Below are positions 1 through 4,895 of a stretch of 7,949 nucleotides of DNA, piece by piece. How positions within the stretch are numbered: position 1 is the stretch's first letter; each line of letters opens with the position of its first letter. The stretch comes from an uncultured Collinsella sp. (GTDB taxonomy: Bacteria; Actinomycetota; Coriobacteriia; Coriobacteriales; Coriobacteriaceae): assembly GCA_902496375.1 (NCBI GenBank), contig CABVAS010000065.1:1-7949 (forward strand). The letters are read 5' to 3'. The notes beneath the pieces are model-generated. The model made no database searches and had not been told where the DNA came from. It was given only the letters and a program-made list of their open reading frames with translations. The position numbers were made by a program, and so were the translations under genes.

Positions 1-333
1 GGCGTGCTCGGCCTCTTCGTAAGCAGCCTTCTCCCAGTACAGGCCGATCTCGGGATAGCCCTCGCGATGAGCGACGCGAGCCATGGCCAGGTACATACCG
101 ACCTCGGAGCACTCGCCCTCAAAGTTGGCGCGCAGGTCGGCAACGATGTCCTCGGAGACGCCCTCCATCTTGGCGACGCCCACGACGTGCTCGGCAGCCC
201 ACTCGAGCTGACCCTCCTCCTGCTTCAGGAAACGAGAACCGGGAACGCCGCACTGGGGGCACTTAAAATCCTCGGGCAGCTGGTCGCCGTCGAACTCTTC
301 CACATAACCGCAAACGGGGCAAACAAACTTCAT
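1..333 (-). CDS. Reverse-type rubrerythrin (rubredoxin-first), N-terminal part
   Basis: Peroxide-detoxifying non-haem iron protein of the cytoplasm; proteins of this layout act as the terminal component of an NADH peroxidase in anaerobes. The 111 visible residues begin with a rubredoxin-like knot (C5-x2-C8 and C25-x2-C28, an FeS4 site) and pass at about residue 44 into the ferritin-like diiron domain, with a helix around E72/E74/E77 and the first ExxH ligand pair at E107-H110. The rubredoxin domain comes before the diiron domain, the opposite of classical rubrerythrin, hence 'reverse' rubrerythrin. The gene is cut by the window edge, so the remaining diiron ligands cannot be seen. The start is set by an AAAGGA site 7 nt before the ATG and by the conserved MKFVCPVCG opening. 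It is transcribed divergently from the alcohol dehydrogenase. The family call is confident; the electron donor is unknown. Confidence 0.93.
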   Translation of the reverse strand, partial: MKFVCPVCGYVEEFDGDQLPEDFKCPQCGVPGSRFLKQEEGQLEWAAEHVVGVAKMEGVSEDIVADLRANFEGECSEVGMYLAMARVAHREGYPEIGLYWEKAAYEEAEHA

Positions 334-363
334 GATTCGATCCTTTCGATCGATGGCGATTGC

Positions 364-404
364 GCGCTCGTCCGGTCCCGTAAGGGCCCTCTCCGGACGT
401 GCGT
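364..404 (-). promoter_or_regulatory. Stem-loop in the rubrerythrin leader
   Basis: CGTCCGG (369-375) pairs perfectly with CCGGACG (393-399). After one T-T mismatch the stem continues for four more pairs (364-367 with 401-404, the last a G-U). The loop contains a smaller CCC-GTAA-GGG hairpin. If the promoter at 418-445 is right, this hairpin sits almost at the 5' end of the rubrerythrin mRNA, where it could stabilise the message. It lacks a T-run on either strand, so it is probably not a terminator. Confidence 0.5.
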
Positions 405-417
405 CTTGACGAGTTCT

Positions 418-445
418 ATTATCCATAAATGCGACCAAATGTGAA
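418..445 (-). promoter_or_regulatory. Candidate promoter of the rubrerythrin gene
   Basis: Reading the minus strand, TTCACA (445-440) and GATAAT (423-418) are separated by 16 bp and resemble the -35 and -10 boxes of a sigma-70 promoter. Transcription would start near 411 and give a leader of about 75 nt. An alternative pair (TTGTTT and TAATAG) lies further upstream and would overlap the palindrome at 450-468. Confidence 0.45.
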
Positions 446-449
446 GCCT

Positions 450-468
450 ATTAGGAATGATTTTTAAT
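450..468. promoter_or_regulatory. Interrupted palindrome, Fur/PerR-like operator candidate
   Basis: The 19-bp sequence is a dyad of form ATTA-N2-AAT-N-ATT-N2-TAAT. It lies just upstream of the candidate -35 box of rubrerythrin. The core AAT-N-ATT with flanking TAA/TTA half-sites recalls the PerR box (TTA-N-AAT-N-ATT-N-TAA), but each arm has one extra base, so a match to that family is inference. Peroxide-responsive control of a rubrerythrin would be sensible. Confidence 0.35.
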
Positions 469-490
469 AAAACAATTTTGAGATATGAAG

Positions 491-508
491 ATGTTGATTG
501 ATTAACGA
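491..508. promoter_or_regulatory. Rex-like operator, upstream copy
   Basis: ATGTTGA-TTGA-TTAACGA matches 11 of the 14 fixed positions of the Rex operator consensus TTGTTAANNNNTTAACAA known from Clostridia and other Gram-positive bacteria. It lies about 80 bp before the alcohol dehydrogenase start and overlaps a weak -10-like ATTAAC (501-506) that is 17 bp from TTGAGA (478-483). Rex represses fermentative dehydrogenase genes when NADH/NAD is low. Confidence 0.45.
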
Positions 509-554
509 TTGGCAGGCCGTCTTTGACCGCCGATGAGTACAATCGGTCGAGCAA

Positions 555-572
555 ATGTTGACCAATCAACAA
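555..572. promoter_or_regulatory. Rex-like operator, downstream copy
   Basis: ATGTTGA-CCAA-TCAACAA also matches 11 of 14 positions of the Rex consensus, and its inner TGTTGA/TCAACA arms form a perfect 6-bp dyad. It sits directly before the ribosome site of the alcohol dehydrogenase. Between the two copies, TACAAT (538-543) is a good -10-like box without a clear -35; a start near 550 would place this site in the first transcribed bases, where a bound repressor would block. Confidence 0.45.
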
Positions 573-589
573 ATGAAGGAGTTTCCTTT

Positions 590-1810
590 ATGCATCTAGC
601 CCGTCGTGCCTGGTGCCGAACATATCAGACGGTTTTTCGCATTGCATTGCCGGTGCTGCCCTATACTGAGCCGCGCATTTTGGAGCATGCCGAGGATGTG
701 CCCGCGGTGCTTCAAAAGCGCTCGATCCAGAAGGTCCTTATCGTGACAGACCCTGGTATTGCACGTTTGGGGCTCACGGCACCACTCGAGCGTGCGCTTA
801 CGGCTCAGGGGATTGGCGTTACGGTCTATGCCGAAACGCGTATGAACCCCACAGTCTCGAATGTGGAGGAAGCGGCGTCCCTGTATCGAGAGAACGCCTG
901 CCAGGCCATTATCGGCTTTGGCGGAGGATCGGCCATGGACTGTGCCAAGGGCGTGGGAGCACGTATCGCGCAGCCAAACAAGCCCATCAACAAGATGCGC
1001 GGCCTGTTGCGCGTCCACCGTCTCTTGCCGCTGCTTATTGCGGTTCCCACTACCGCCGGTACGGGAAGCGAAGTCACGCTCGCGGCGGTTATCACCGATG
1101 ACGAGACGCACTATAAATACCCCATTAACGACTTTGTGCTTATCCCGCGTTTTGCGGTCCACGACCCCGAGTTTACGCGCGGGTTGCCGGCGTCCATTAC
1201 GGGGCAGACGGGTATGGATGCCCTGACGCATGCTGTCGAGGCCTTTATCGGGCGAAGTACCACGCCCTATACGCGCAAGATGGCGCGACAGGCGGTTCAG
1301 CTCATCCGCGACAATTTGCTCGAAGCCTATGAGCATGGCGACGACATGCGTGCGCGTCGCAATATGCTTTCGGCGGCGTATAAGGCGGGCATTGCGTTTA
1401 CGCGCTCCTATGTTGGATACGTTCATGCCATCGCACACAGCCTGGGCGGGCGTTACGGGATTCCGCACGGCTTGGCCAACGCGATCATCCTGCCGCACAT
1501 GCTTCGCGCTTATGGTGACGCCGCCGCCCCCAGGCTTGCCGATCTCGCCCGCATGGCCGGAATCGCGCCGGCTAACGCGCGGGACAGCCTGGCGGCCGAG
1601 GCCTTTATCGATTGGGTCGACCGCATGAACGCCACCTTGGACATTCCCAAATATGTGATGGGCATTCGCCGCTCCGACATTCCCGAAATGGCGGCCCATG
1701 CCGATGCCGAGGCCAATCCCCTGTACCCCGTTCCGCTTTTAATGGACCGCCTGGAGCTCGAGCATATGTACGAAGTTGTTGCAGGTGGTATGTTTGAGGA
1801 CGAGAACTAG
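590..1810 (+). CDS. Iron-containing alcohol dehydrogenase
   Basis: Cytoplasmic NAD(P)-dependent Fe-ADH (group III) that interconverts an alcohol and its aldehyde; substrate not determinable. The 406-residue protein has the nucleotide-binding GGGSAMD loop at 111-117, the VPTTAGTGSE signature at 152-161, and all four metal ligands in family spacing: D210, H214, H279 (YVHAIAH) and H293 (IPHG). The spacing is the same as in the lactaldehyde reductase FucO. The N-terminus with a TYQ motif and a proline-rich stretch (residues 11-28) is typical of the Gram-positive branch often found beside an aldehyde dehydrogenase. I chose ATG 590 because GAAGGAG (575-581) lies 8 nt before it. An in-frame ATG at 533 has no ribosome site and would translate through the operator at 555-572. 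It is the first gene of an operon with the ALDH 8 bp downstream, probably under Rex-like control. Confidence 0.95.
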   Translation: MHLARRAWCRTYQTVFRIALPVLPYTEPRILEHAEDVPAVLQKRSIQKVLIVTDPGIARLGLTAPLERALTAQGIGVTVYAETRMNPTVSNVEEAASLYRENACQAIIGFGGGSAMDCAKGVGARIAQPNKPINKMRGLLRVHRLLPLLIAVPTTAGTGSEVTLAAVITDDETHYKYPINDFVLIPRFAVHDPEFTRGLPASITGQTGMDALTHAVEAFIGRSTTPYTRKMARQAVQLIRDNLLEAYEHGDDMRARRNMLSAAYKAGIAFTRSYVGYVHAIAHSLGGRYGIPHGLANAIILPHMLRAYGDAAAPRLADLARMAGIAPANARDSLAAEAFIDWVDRMNATLDIPKYVMGIRRSDIPEMAAHADAEANPLYPVPLLMDRLELEHMYEVVAGGMFEDEN

Positions 1811-1818
1811 GAGGGTCC

Positions 1819-3198
1819 ATGAACACCGAGGAAATTGCGCGCATCGTCGGCAATCAGCGCGCCTACTTTAAGACGCACGCTACGTTTGATGTCGATGCTC
1901 GCCGCCGCGCACTGGTGCGCCTGCGCGATGCGGTTCGTGCGCACGAGGGCGATATCGCCCATGCGCTCAAGACCGATTTGGGAAAGTCGCATGACGAGGC
2001 CTATATGTGCGAGATCGGTACGTCGCTTTCCGAGATTCGTCATCAGATCGCGCATGTGGCTCGATGGAGTCGTCCGCGCCTGCGTCCGTGTGACCTCGCT
2101 AACGCCGTGAGCGTGTGCAAAACGCAAGCCGTGCCCTATGGCGTTACGCTCATCATGGCGCCCTGGAACTATCCGTTTTTGCTGACGCTCGAGCCGCTCG
2201 CTGGCGCCCTTGCCGCGGGCAATACTGTGGTCATCAAGCCGAGCGCCTATGCTCCGGCTTCGAGCGCGGTGCTCAAGCAAATCTGTGAAGAGGCATTTGA
2301 TCCGCGCCTGGTGATGGTTGTCGAGGGCGGGCGCGCCGAAAACGAAGCGCTGCTCGATGAGTGCTGGGACAAGATTTTCTTTACCGGTAGCGTTCCGGTC
2401 GGCAAGCTCGTTATGGAGCGCGCAAGTAAAAACCTTACGCCCGTGACGCTTGAGCTGGGCGGAAAGAGTCCCTGCATCGTGGATGCGACGGCAAACTTGA
2501 AGGTTGCGGCACGGCGTATTGCCTTTGGTAAATGGCTCAACGTGGGGCAGACCTGCGTGGCGCCCGACTACCTGCTGGTCGATACGAGCGTGCATGACGA
2601 GCTGCTGAGCCTCATTAAGGATGAGGTCCGCCGTATGTTTGGCGACCATCCACTCGATAACGAGGATTACGGGCATATCGTCAACGCCAAGCATTTCGCG
2701 CGCGTACGCGGGCTGATCGATCCCGATAAGGTCGTGCTTGGAGGTGCCGCGCGCGAGGCTTCGCTCAAGATTGAGCCGACAATTTTGGACGGCGTGGCCC
2801 CCGCTGACGCCGTGATGCAGGAGGAGATCTTCGGTCCCATCTTGCCGGTGCTGACGTTTGAGAGCCTAGACGAGGCCGAAGCGTTTATTACGGATCGTCC
2901 GACGCCGCTGGCCCTGTATATCTTTAGCCAGGATCGTGCGGTTCAGCAACGCTTTGTGCGCTACGTGCCCTTTGGCGGCGGCTGCGTCAACGACACCATC
3001 ATGCACTTGGCTACGAGCCATATGGGCTTTGGCGGCATGGGCGCGAGCGGTATGGGGCAGTACCATGGCCGCGAGAGCTTCGATACGTTTAGCCACAAGA
3101 AGAGCATCGTGAACAAGGCAACGTGGCTGGACGTGCCATTCCGCTATGCTCCTTACGCAAGCTGGAAGCACAAGTTCGTGCGCATGTTTGTGCATTAG
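1819..3198 (+). CDS. Class 3-type NAD(P)-dependent aldehyde dehydrogenase
   Basis: Oxidises an aldehyde to the carboxylic acid with NAD(P)+. The 459 residues match the ALDH3 branch (YwdH-like) in length and layout: APWNYPF with catalytic-pocket N117, the FTGS cofactor loop near 188-191, the general base E212 in LELGGKSP, and the nucleophile C246 in GQTCVAPDY. The 34-residue gap between E212 and C246 is the one seen in mammalian ALDH3A1. The C-terminus carries the FSHKKS segment and an aromatic, basic tail typical of this branch, which may touch membrane; no clear transmembrane span is seen. AGGAGGG overlaps the TAG of the ADH gene and lies only about 4 nt before the ATG, indicating translational coupling. 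Together the two enzymes could dispose of or produce a toxic aldehyde. A hairpin terminator follows at once. Confidence 0.95.
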   Translation: MNTEEIARIVGNQRAYFKTHATFDVDARRRALVRLRDAVRAHEGDIAHALKTDLGKSHDEAYMCEIGTSLSEIRHQIAHVARWSRPRLRPCDLANAVSVCKTQAVPYGVTLIMAPWNYPFLLTLEPLAGALAAGNTVVIKPSAYAPASSAVLKQICEEAFDPRLVMVVEGGRAENEALLDECWDKIFFTGSVPVGKLVMERASKNLTPVTLELGGKSPCIVDATANLKVAARRIAFGKWLNVGQTCVAPDYLLVDTSVHDELLSLIKDEVRRMFGDHPLDNEDYGHIVNAKHFARVRGLIDPDKVVLGGAAREASLKIEPTILDGVAPADAVMQEEIFGPILPVLTFESLDEAEAFITDRPTPLALYIFSQDRAVQQRFVRYVPFGGGCVNDTIMHLATSHMGFGGMGASGMGQYHGRESFDTFSHKKSIVNKATWLDVPFRYAPYASWKHKFVRMFVH

Positions 3199-3206
3199 AA
3201 AAGGGC

Positions 3207-3245
3207 GCAGGTAATACGAACAAGTGTTCCTATTACCTGCATTTT
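3207..3245 (+). terminator. Rho-independent terminator of the ADH-ALDH operon
   Basis: GCAGGTAATA (3207-3216) pairs perfectly with TATTACCTGC (3231-3240). Inside it, after a C-C mismatch, GAAC and GTTC form a second short stem capped by AAGT. A run of four T follows at 3242-3245. It begins 8 bp after the ALDH stop codon. The T-run is short, so some read-through into the downstream RNA locus is possible. Confidence 0.8.
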
Positions 3246-3277
3246 GCGTTAGACTACTGTTATGGAGCACGGATGGG

Positions 3278-3302
3278 CCAACTCCCTTTAGAAGGGATTT
3301 GG
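3278..3302 (+). promoter_or_regulatory. Hairpin masking the ribosome site of the 27-codon gene
   Basis: CCAACTCCCTT (3278-3288) folds onto AAGGGATTTGG (3292-3302) with loop TAG and one C-T mismatch, giving ten base pairs. The 3' arm contains the AAGGGA ribosome site of the ATG at 3304. The 5' arm is also the strand used by the long-range helix with 3439-3447, so the two structures exclude each other. Confidence 0.6.
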
Positions 3303-3303
3303 T

Positions 3304-3387
3304 ATGAACGTAAGCGATGTTATTTCGTTATTAGCGTTGTTGATTGCGGCTATCGAACTCGGTCTGTTTATCGGCCGAATGAAATAG
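3304..3387 (+). CDS. 27-residue hydrophobic peptide, possible holin-like/type I toxin
   Basis: A small frame from ATG 3304 to TAG 3385-3387 encodes 27 residues: a polar N-terminus (MNVSD), one continuous hydrophobic stretch of about 17-18 residues from residue 6 with a single glutamate at position 18, and a basic tail ending GRMK. This is the profile of a one-span membrane peptide and resembles the short 'putative holin-like toxin' peptides annotated in Gram-positive bacteria, though I recognise the type rather than the exact family. AGAAGGGA lies 6 nt before the start but is buried in a hairpin. The gene is enclosed in the long-range RNA structure of 3264-3480. A chance frame inside a non-coding RNA is the main alternative. 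Confidence 0.5.
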   Translation: MNVSDVISLLALLIAAIELGLFIGRMK

Positions 3388-3481
3388 CCGCCCCCGCGTA
3401 AGCGAAGACGGCCACTTCTCACGATGAAAACGTGTATCGGAGTTGGCAAGACCCGCGGCAACGGGTGCCATCCGTGTTCCT

Positions 3482-3510
3482 ATCTTATCTGCAAGCGTTC
3501 TGTCGCGCAA
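3482..3510 (-). promoter_or_regulatory. Weak candidate promoter for an antisense RNA
   Basis: On the minus strand TTGCGC (3510-3505) and TAAGAT (3487-3482) are 17 bp apart. A start near 3475 would produce an RNA complementary to the 3' part of the 27-codon locus. It could end near 3384 at a GC-rich hairpin followed by TATTT. The boxes match the consensus only partly (3/6 and 4/6), so this is a suggestion from context. Confidence 0.25.
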
Positions 3511-3623
3511 GCGTTGAGGCAAACGATTGAAGGACGCAGACAGGATGTATTTGTGTCCGCACGGGACCGTAGACTTCTCAATAAGGTTACACACCGGTTT
3601 ATCCGGCCGTTAGAGGAGCTGCT

Positions 3624-3950
3624 ATGTACGAGCCTTCGCGTGTTCTTCTGTCATTTCACATTGCAGGATTTCAGTATGCCGATGGCGCCTTGGTCTTGGG
3701 CGATCTTAAAGCGGGCGATAAGCTGACGCTGTGTGCCGAGCGCGATAATCCCCATGACCCTGAGGCGGTTGCGATTTATTACGGCAACACCAAGCTTGGC
3801 TATGTTCCGGGAAACGAGGTCGGCCCACTGTCCTTGATGATGTATTACGGCCACGAGGACGTATTTGAGGCTCGCGTGCAACAGGTTGCTCCCGAGCGCA
3901 GCCCGTGGCACCAGGTGCGCGTTGGCCTCTATGTGGTGGATGCTCGCTAG
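3624..3950 (+). CDS. Stand-alone HIRAN-domain protein
   Basis: The whole 108-residue protein is a HIRAN domain. It opens with FHIAGFQYADG (11-21), then LKAGDKL (28-34), the ERDNPHDPEAVAI core (39-51), LGYVP (58-62) and a final beta strand VRVGLYV (98-104). HIRAN folds bind DNA ends, as in the fork remodeller HLTF, where the domain grips a single-stranded 3' end; bacteria also have free-standing copies of unknown role. GAGGAG lies 5 nt before the ATG. The same 14-base stretch GAGGAGCTGCTATG reappears at the start of the DUF2130 gene. It heads a cluster with a 58-residue protein 18 bp downstream and a phosphoesterase. The 143 bp upstream (3481-3623) hold no feature I can name beyond a short CCGG-TTTAT-CCGG hairpin. 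Confidence 0.85.
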   Translation: MYEPSRVLLSFHIAGFQYADGALVLGDLKAGDKLTLCAERDNPHDPEAVAIYYGNTKLGYVPGNEVGPLSLMMYYGHEDVFEARVQQVAPERSPWHQVRVGLYVVDAR

Positions 3951-3968
3951 TCGGCAAGGGAGGCGGCC

Positions 3969-4145
3969 ATGTTTGATGACGACCTATTCAATCTGACAGA
4001 CGATTCGTTTGAGTGGGATCTGCTACTCGATGACGATGAGTTGGAGCAGGATCGTAGGAAACGGCAGGACAAGAAAACTCAGGGTGACGCTTCGAAAAAG
4101 CAAGACAAACGCCGTCGAGGTCTGTTCGGCGGGCTCTTTGGCTAA
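3969..4145 (+). CDS. 58-residue charged hypothetical protein
   Basis: A short gene with a strong ribosome site (AGGGAGG, 5 nt before ATG 3969) that starts 18 bp after the HIRAN stop, so probably cotranscribed. The first 27 residues are strongly acidic (MFDDDLF..., then LLLDDDELEQD around 18-28). Residues 29-50 are lysine/arginine-rich, and the protein ends RRRGLFGGLFG. No family is recognised. A basic stretch followed by a glycine-phenylalanine end could touch membrane or bind another protein; the acidic half could mimic nucleic acid. These are guesses from composition. Coding is supported by the ribosome site, operon spacing and clean start and stop codons. Confidence 0.7.
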   Translation: MFDDDLFNLTDDSFEWDLLLDDDELEQDRRKRQDKKTQGDASKKQDKRRRGLFGGLFG

Positions 4146-4165
4146 CCGACGCGCCAGAGCGTCTG

Positions 4166-4171
4166 TATACT
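4166..4171 (+). promoter_or_regulatory. Possible -10 box before the phosphoesterase gene
   Basis: TATACT matches the -10 consensus at 5 of 6 positions and lies 40 bp before the likely start codon. No good -35 box is found 16-18 bp upstream. A 5-bp hairpin (GACGC-N6-GCGTC, 4148-4163) ends just before it. The phosphoesterase may therefore have its own start site besides read-through from HIRAN. Confidence 0.3.
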
Positions 4172-4211
4172 AGGCACGTGTTAGACGCGTTGCGAAATGA
4201 GGACACAGACG

Positions 4212-4757
4212 ATGATGTGGTTTACCGCCGACCTGCACCTGGGCGATACGAATATCTTGCACGATATGGATCGGCCGTTTGATTCGGTCGAGGAGATGAA
4301 CCGCAAGGTCACCGATGCCGTCAATGAGTGCGTAGCGGCGGACGACCGTCTCTATATCTTGGGAGACTTTACCTATCGTTTGCCCCTGGCGGAGGCGGTG
4401 CGCCTGCGCGAGCGTATCGAATGTCAGAACGTGACGCTCATTCGTGGTAACCATGACGGCGACTGGGAAGATCCCGACGTACCGCAGATTTGGGAAGACG
4501 TGCGCGATTACCTGGAGATTGCTCCCGGCTATGCCAAGGGCCATCGCCTGGTGTTGAGCCATTATCCCATGCTCAGCTGGAATGGCAAGGCGCGTGGCGC
4601 CATCATGCTGCACGGGCATATCCACAGCAGGGGAGACCGCACCAACGCGCGCAACCGCGATCGCGAGCGCCCCATCTTTCGTTACGATGTCGGTCTCGAT
4701 GCCAACGATTACAAACCCGTAAGCCGAGATCAGATTCTCGGCTATTTTGGACTGTAA
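4212..4757 (+). CDS. Calcineurin-like metallophosphoesterase
   Basis: Two-metal phosphoesterase of 181 residues with every signature block of the superfamily: DLH (D7, H9), GD (G51-D52), GNHD (79-82), H117 and GHIH (135-138). The short single-domain form resembles the phage/bacterial 'phosphoesterase or phosphohydrolase' group; the substrate (nucleotide, nucleic acid or protein phosphate) cannot be read from sequence. In many relatives DLHFGH is found where this protein has DLHLGD, so the last position differs. I place the start at ATG 4212 because GAGGA (4199-4203) lies 8 nt before it and relatives begin with this WFTxDLH segment. ATG 4197, upstream in frame, has no ribosome site. It follows the 58-residue gene by 66 bp and is closed by a REP palindrome and a terminator. 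Confidence 0.9.
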   Translation: MMWFTADLHLGDTNILHDMDRPFDSVEEMNRKVTDAVNECVAADDRLYILGDFTYRLPLAEAVRLRERIECQNVTLIRGNHDGDWEDPDVPQIWEDVRDYLEIAPGYAKGHRLVLSHYPMLSWNGKARGAIMLHGHIHSRGDRTNARNRDRERPIFRYDVGLDANDYKPVSRDQILGYFGL

Positions 4758-4762
4758 TTCTC

Positions 4763-4801
4763 GAACCACCACAAAGGGGACAGGCACCTTTGTGGTGGTT
4801 C
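4763..4801. repeat. REP-type palindrome with GGGGACAGGC core
   Basis: GAACCACCACAAAGG (4763-4777) and CCTTTGTGGTGGTTC (4787-4801) are perfect 15-bp inverted repeats around the 9-nt loop GGACAGGCA. The core AAGGGGACAGGCACC is the kind found in REP elements spread by REP-associated Y1 tyrosine transposases in many bacteria. It lies wholly between genes, 5 bp after the phosphoesterase stop. No transposase is in the window. Assignment to the REP class is from memory of such sequences. Confidence 0.7.
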
Positions 4802-4802
4802 T

Positions 4803-4837
4803 GGCGCCGTTGCCATTATGGCGGCGGCGCCTTTTTT
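4803..4837 (+). terminator. Rho-independent terminator after the phosphoesterase
   Basis: GGCGCCGTTGCC (4803-4814) pairs with GGCGGCGGCGCC (4820-4831), 12 bp including two G-U pairs, with loop ATTAT and six T residues at 4832-4837. It is a strong plus-strand terminator for the HIRAN-58aa-phosphoesterase cluster. It starts 1 bp after the REP palindrome. Confidence 0.9.
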
Positions 4838-4895
4838 GTTCGCGTGGCGCGGTAGAGTGTAGGCGGTTGAAATTTGCGTCCATCGAGGAGCTGCT

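Larger units (their letters stand above)
3264..3480 (+). ncRNA. Highly structured RNA locus closed by long-range pairing
   Basis: The transcript's ends would pair with each other. 3264-3276 matches 3468-3480 (13 bp, one G-U), and directly inside it 3277-3285 (GCCAACTCC) matches 3439-3447 (GGAGTTGGC, 9 bp perfect). Between the two downstream arms is a hairpin ACCCG-N6-CGGGT (3451-3466). The interior can form GCGGCTAT (3346-3353) with ATAGCCGC (3384-3391), CGC-GTAA-GCG (3395-3404) and CACG-N7-CGTG (3420-3434). The nonamer CGTAAGCGA occurs twice (3309-3317, 3397-3405). The enclosed reading frame 3304-3387 suggests an mRNA with 5'-3' fold-back like type I toxin messages. The alternative is a large non-coding RNA in which the frame is incidental, for example one related to the raiA RNA motif of Firmicutes and Actinobacteria. 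The pairing is directly visible; the function is inference. No convincing promoter is seen (TAGACT at 3250-3255 is a possible -10 box). Confidence 0.6.

Noticed and set aside
4..444. Plus-strand 146-codon frame
   Set aside because: It overlaps the rubrerythrin gene antisense for most of its length; the minus-strand product has clear cysteine and diiron motifs and a ribosome site.
523..543. TTGACC and TACAAT as a promoter for the alcohol dehydrogenase
   Set aside because: Only 9 bp separate the two boxes, too close for one sigma-70 promoter; TACAAT alone may still be a -10 box.
596..1699. Long minus-strand frame of 367 codons
   Set aside because: Antisense to the iron alcohol dehydrogenase with all metal ligands; low-complexity mirror sequence and no ribosome site.
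1807..2694. Minus-strand 295-codon frame
   Set aside because: Antisense shadow of the aldehyde dehydrogenase.
3331..3594. Minus-strand 87-codon frame across the RNA locus
   Set aside because: No ribosome site and no protein-like pattern; better explained by the structured RNA.
3424..3726. Plus-strand 100-codon frame covering the RNA locus and the start of HIRAN
   Set aside because: No ribosome site, overlaps the HIRAN gene out of frame, and its sequence resembles no protein; it passes through the RNA hairpins.
4148..4163. Short GACGC/GCGTC hairpin after the 58-residue gene as a terminator
   Set aside because: Only 5 bp and no T-run follows; the downstream phosphoesterase is probably still reached by read-through.
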